Below, in pieces: positions 5,338-7,387 of a DNA stretch of 7,387 nt. The DNA lies in contig JBOGGX010000141.1 of the NCBI GenBank assembly GCA_050744245.1, positions 1-7,387 of the forward strand, given 5' to 3'. The stretch is from JBOGGX01 sp050744245. Its GTDB lineage: Bacteria; Actinomycetota; Acidimicrobiia; Acidimicrobiales; JBOGGX01. Numbering within the stretch: the first letter of the stretch is position 1; every line of letters begins with the position of its first letter. The notes below the pieces were generated by a model. The model did not search any database. It was given only the letters and a program-made list of their open reading frames with translations, and was not told the DNA's origin. The position numbers and the translations under genes are program-made.

Positions 5338-6729
5338 ATGGGTGTCGTGCCGAACAGCCCCCATGCACAGGAACTGACCCGCCGGCGCTTCCTCACCGGT
5401 GCCGGAGCCGCGATCGGGGGCGCGGCCGCCGTGTCGGTCGCCGGCCCACTGGCGGTCGCCGGCGCGGCCCCGAAGTCGGACAGCGACGACTTCGACGCCA
5501 AGGTACCCGTGGACTGGTTCGCACTGCTCGGCACCCTGGTCAGGACCACGCCCGGCTTCTCGCCCCCCGGTGGCGGCGCGGGCGCTGGGCCACGCCGGGA
5601 TCGCCGTCTACGAGTCGGTCGTGCCCGGGTCGCGACGGTACCGGACGTTGCAGTCCGTGCTGCCGGGGCTGGGGCCGCTGCCGACGGACCGCCGCAAGCT
5701 CCTGTGGCCGGCCGTGGCCAACGCCGCGCTGGCCGGCATCGCCCGCTCGTTTCTTCCCCACGACCGGCGCCGAGAACCAGGCGGCGATCGACCGGTTGGA
5801 GGCGAAGCTGGCGCGCCGGCTCGGTCGCGGCGGGCGCCCGGGCGTGCTCGCCCGCGCCGAGGAGCGGGGGCGGCTGGTCGCCCGGGCGATTTTTGACTGG
5901 TCGACCGGCGACGGCGGGCACGAGGGCTATCTCAGGAATTTCCCGCCCGAGTACGTCCCGCCGGTCGGACCGTGGTTGTGGGTGCCGACCCCGCCGGGAT
6001 TCCTCTCGGCGCTCCAGCCGTTATGGGGCGAGAACCGGTGCACGGCGTTCGCCGGCGGTGCCGCCGTCGTCCCCGGCGACCACCCTCCCTACTCGACCGA
6101 CCCCGCGTCCGCCTTCTACGCCGAGGCCATCGAGGTGTTCGGCGATCGCCCGCTTCTGGTCCGACGATCCCGGCGCCACCGTGACCCCGCCCGGTCACTC
6201 CTGTGCCATCGCCGGCCAGGTGCTCGAGAGGGAGAACGCCTCGCTCATGCGGGCGGCCGAGACCTTCGCCAAGGTCGGCATCGCCGTCAACGACGCGTTC
6301 ATTTCGTGTTGGAACGCCAAGTACGTATACAACCTGCTCCGGCCGGTCACCTATCTCCAGGCCAACGTCGACGCCGGCTGGTTGCCGATTCTGACCACGC
6401 CCCCGTTCCCCGAGTACCCGTCCGGCCACTCGGTGCAGTCGGGGGCCGCCTTCCAGGTCCTTGCCGACCTCTTCGGGGACGACTACCGGTTCGTCGACCG
6501 CTCCAACGACGACCGGCGGCTGCCCCGGCGACGGTTCGACTCGTTCACCGCCGCCGCCGACGAGGCGGGCATCTCGCGGCTCTACGGCGGGATCCACTAC
6601 CGGACGGCCATCGAGCGGGGCCTGGTCCAGGGCCGGACCATCGGCGCCGCCGTGACCGCTCGGCCGTTCCCGCCGCTGAACGGCTCGTGTGACCGACGGC
6701 ACACTGCGGCGCGTCGATCTTCCCACTAA
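5338..6729 (+). pseudogene. Tat-exported vanadium haloperoxidase/PAP2-type enzyme, frameshifted
   Basis: The product resembles bacterial vanadium-dependent haloperoxidase-like proteins of the PAP2 fold (vanadate-dependent oxidation of halide, or phosphatase activity). It starts with a Tat signal (RRRFLTG, codons 5380-5400) and an Ala-rich core. The family's landmarks are spread over three frames: PPVAARALGHAG and AVYES after 5568, FPTTGAENQAAID after 5752, DGGHEGYLRNFPP, then SDDPGATVTPPGH after about 6142. The first two shifts fit one extra C in a C6 run (5563-5568) and one extra T in TTT (5750-5752). The third (about 6138-6145) also seems to lack some ten residues. The binding residues survive in the last frame: Lys 6319, Arg 6340, Ser-Gly-His 6421-6429, Arg 6577, His 6595. 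The start may instead be GTG 5347, better spaced from the AGAGGGG upstream. Sequencing error is possible, but the neighbouring 4 kb has none. Confidence 0.75.
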
Positions 6730-6745
6730 CTTGCAGACAGCAAGT
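6729..6745. promoter_or_regulatory. Inverted repeat before the protease gene, candidate operator
   Basis: ACTTGC (6729-6734) and GCAAGT (6740-6745) form a perfect 6-bp inverted repeat around AGACA. It lies 9 nt before the GGAGG ribosome binding site of the serine protease gene and begins on the last base of the preceding stop codon. The local sequence is less GC-rich than its surroundings. The shape resembles operators of dimeric repressors such as TetR-type proteins; the regulator is unknown and no regulator gene is in the window. Confidence 0.4.
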
Positions 6746-6753
6746 CACTAGTC

Positions 6754-6758
6754 GGAGG
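6754..6758 (+). promoter_or_regulatory. Ribosome binding site deciding the protease start
   Basis: GGAGG lies 7 nt before the ATG at 6766. It supports this ATG over downstream GTG and TTG codons in the same frame at 6772 and 6775. Confidence 0.7.
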
Positions 6759-6765
6759 TCGGAAC

Positions 6766-7387
6766 ATGAGCGTGTTGACCGAGGTGGGAACGGCGGCCCG
6801 GTCGGTGGTCGAGTCGGTGGGCCCGGCCGTGGTACGGATCGGGCGCAACGGCGGGCGGGGCAACGGCCTGGTCATCGGGCCCGGTCGAGTGGTGACCAAC
6901 GCCCACAACCTGCGGGGTGACCAGGTGACCGTCACCTTCGCCGACGGGCGGTCGGTCGTCGGCGAGGTGGCCGGGGTCGACATCGACGGCGACCTGGCCG
7001 TGGTCCAGGTCGACACGGACGAGACGCCGGCCATCGAGTGGGCCACCGATCCGGCGGGCGTGGGTGACGTGGTGTTCGCCTTGAGCCGCAGCGCCCGGGG
7101 CGGGGTGCGGGTCTCCTTCGGTCTGGTCAGCGCGGCCGACCGATCGTTCCGCGGGCCGCGGGGCCGGCGCATCGCAGGCAGCGTCGAGCACACCGCCCCG
7201 CTGGTGCGGGGCAGCTCGGGCGGGCCGATCGTCGACGCCGACGGCCGGCTGCTCGGCATCAACACCAACCGGCTGGGCGACGGGTTCTACCTCGCCATCC
7301 CGGCCAGCGAGGACGTGCGCGCACGGCTCGACGGCCTGGCCAGCGGCGAGACGCCGACGGCGCGACGCCTTGGCGTCGGTGTGGCCC
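6766..7387 (+). CDS. Trypsin/HtrA-like serine protease, 3' end cut by window
   Basis: An open frame runs from ATG 6766 to the window end (207 codons seen). It is a chymotrypsin-fold protease of the S1C/HtrA type: GNGLVIGPGRVVTNAHNL places the catalytic His at residue 47, DGDLAVVQ gives Asp 76, and RGSSGGPIVD gives Ser 151. The order and spacing match a complete, probably active triad. LLGINTN and FYLAIP follow, the usual end of the domain, and the final residues (RRLGVGVA) could begin a PDZ domain past the edge. Unlike most HtrA proteins it shows no signal peptide or membrane anchor: residues 1-20 are only mildly hydrophobic and carry Glu and Arg. It may therefore act in the cytoplasm. It is preceded by a 36-nt gap with an inverted repeat and a good ribosome binding site, so it probably has its own promoter. 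No link to the pilus is shown. Confidence 0.85.
   Translation, partial: MSVLTEVGTAARSVVESVGPAVVRIGRNGGRGNGLVIGPGRVVTNAHNLRGDQVTVTFADGRSVVGEVAGVDIDGDLAVVQVDTDETPAIEWATDPAGVGDVVFALSRSARGGVRVSFGLVSAADRSFRGPRGRRIAGSVEHTAPLVRGSSGGPIVDADGRLLGINTNRLGDGFYLAIPASEDVRARLDGLASGETPTARRLGVGVA

Noticed and set aside
5796..6692. Separate gene starting at 5796 in the third frame
   Set aside because: Up to about 6140 it is the middle of the haloperoxidase-like protein; after that it is Arg-rich noise while the real frame moves to another register.
5932..6726. Minus-strand open frame (264 codons) opposite the haloperoxidase-like gene
   Set aside because: Low-complexity Arg/Gly/Val sequence with no motifs; the plus strand carries recognisable family motifs across the same bases.

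Overview
The window is GC-rich DNA with tightly packed, overlapping plus-strand genes, many GTG starts and strong G/C third-position bias. Gene content suggests a high-GC Gram-positive actinobacterium. The Thr-rich tethered lipoprotein plus PKD-like secreted protein beside a Tad locus points to an uncultured Acidimicrobiia-like lineage, but the taxon is an inference. No rRNA, tRNA, CRISPR array, transposase or integrase was seen.

Layout. Positions 1-177 hold no gene I can assign. Two related lipoprotein genes follow in tandem. The first (GTG at 178) is frameshifted and truncated. The second (563-1129) is intact. Both are preceded by an identical 53-bp block (140-192 and 525-577) covering the ribosome binding site and first codons, although the genes diverge right after it. 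A secreted, cysteine-containing PKD-like protein (1108-2016) overlaps the lipoprotein. Next comes an uninterrupted Tad/Flp pilus block: tadB (2024-2875), tadC (2872-3780), a 67-aa Flp-type prepilin (3798-4001) with the best ribosome binding site in the window, two TadE-like minor pseudopilins (3982-4413, 4410-4850) and a TadG-related protein (4850-5284). Adjacent genes overlap or lie within 17 nt of each other, so they look like one co-translated operon.

How they work together. TadB and TadC form the inner-membrane platform of the pilus assembly machine. Flp is the main pilin, and the TadE/TadG-like proteins are membrane-anchored or pilus-incorporated minor subunits. The lipoprotein and the PKD-like protein are exported and plausibly act on the outside of the cell with the pilus. 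The motor ATPase (TadA/CpaF), TadZ and the prepilin peptidase are not in the window and must be encoded elsewhere, perhaps just upstream.

After the operon lies a Tat-signal vanadium-haloperoxidase/PAP2-type gene (5338-6729). It is broken by three frame changes yet keeps every vanadate/phosphate-binding residue. A trypsin/HtrA-like serine protease gene (6766 to the window end) comes next, with a complete His-Asp-Ser triad but no export signal. A perfect inverted repeat (6729-6745) sits just before its ribosome binding site and is a candidate operator.

Most noteworthy points: the 53-bp block that outlasts the genes it precedes, the one-residue-shorter prepilin motif in Flp, the PKD-like protein and lipoprotein occupying the place where the Tad ATPase is commonly found, and decayed genes on both sides of an intact pilus operon.
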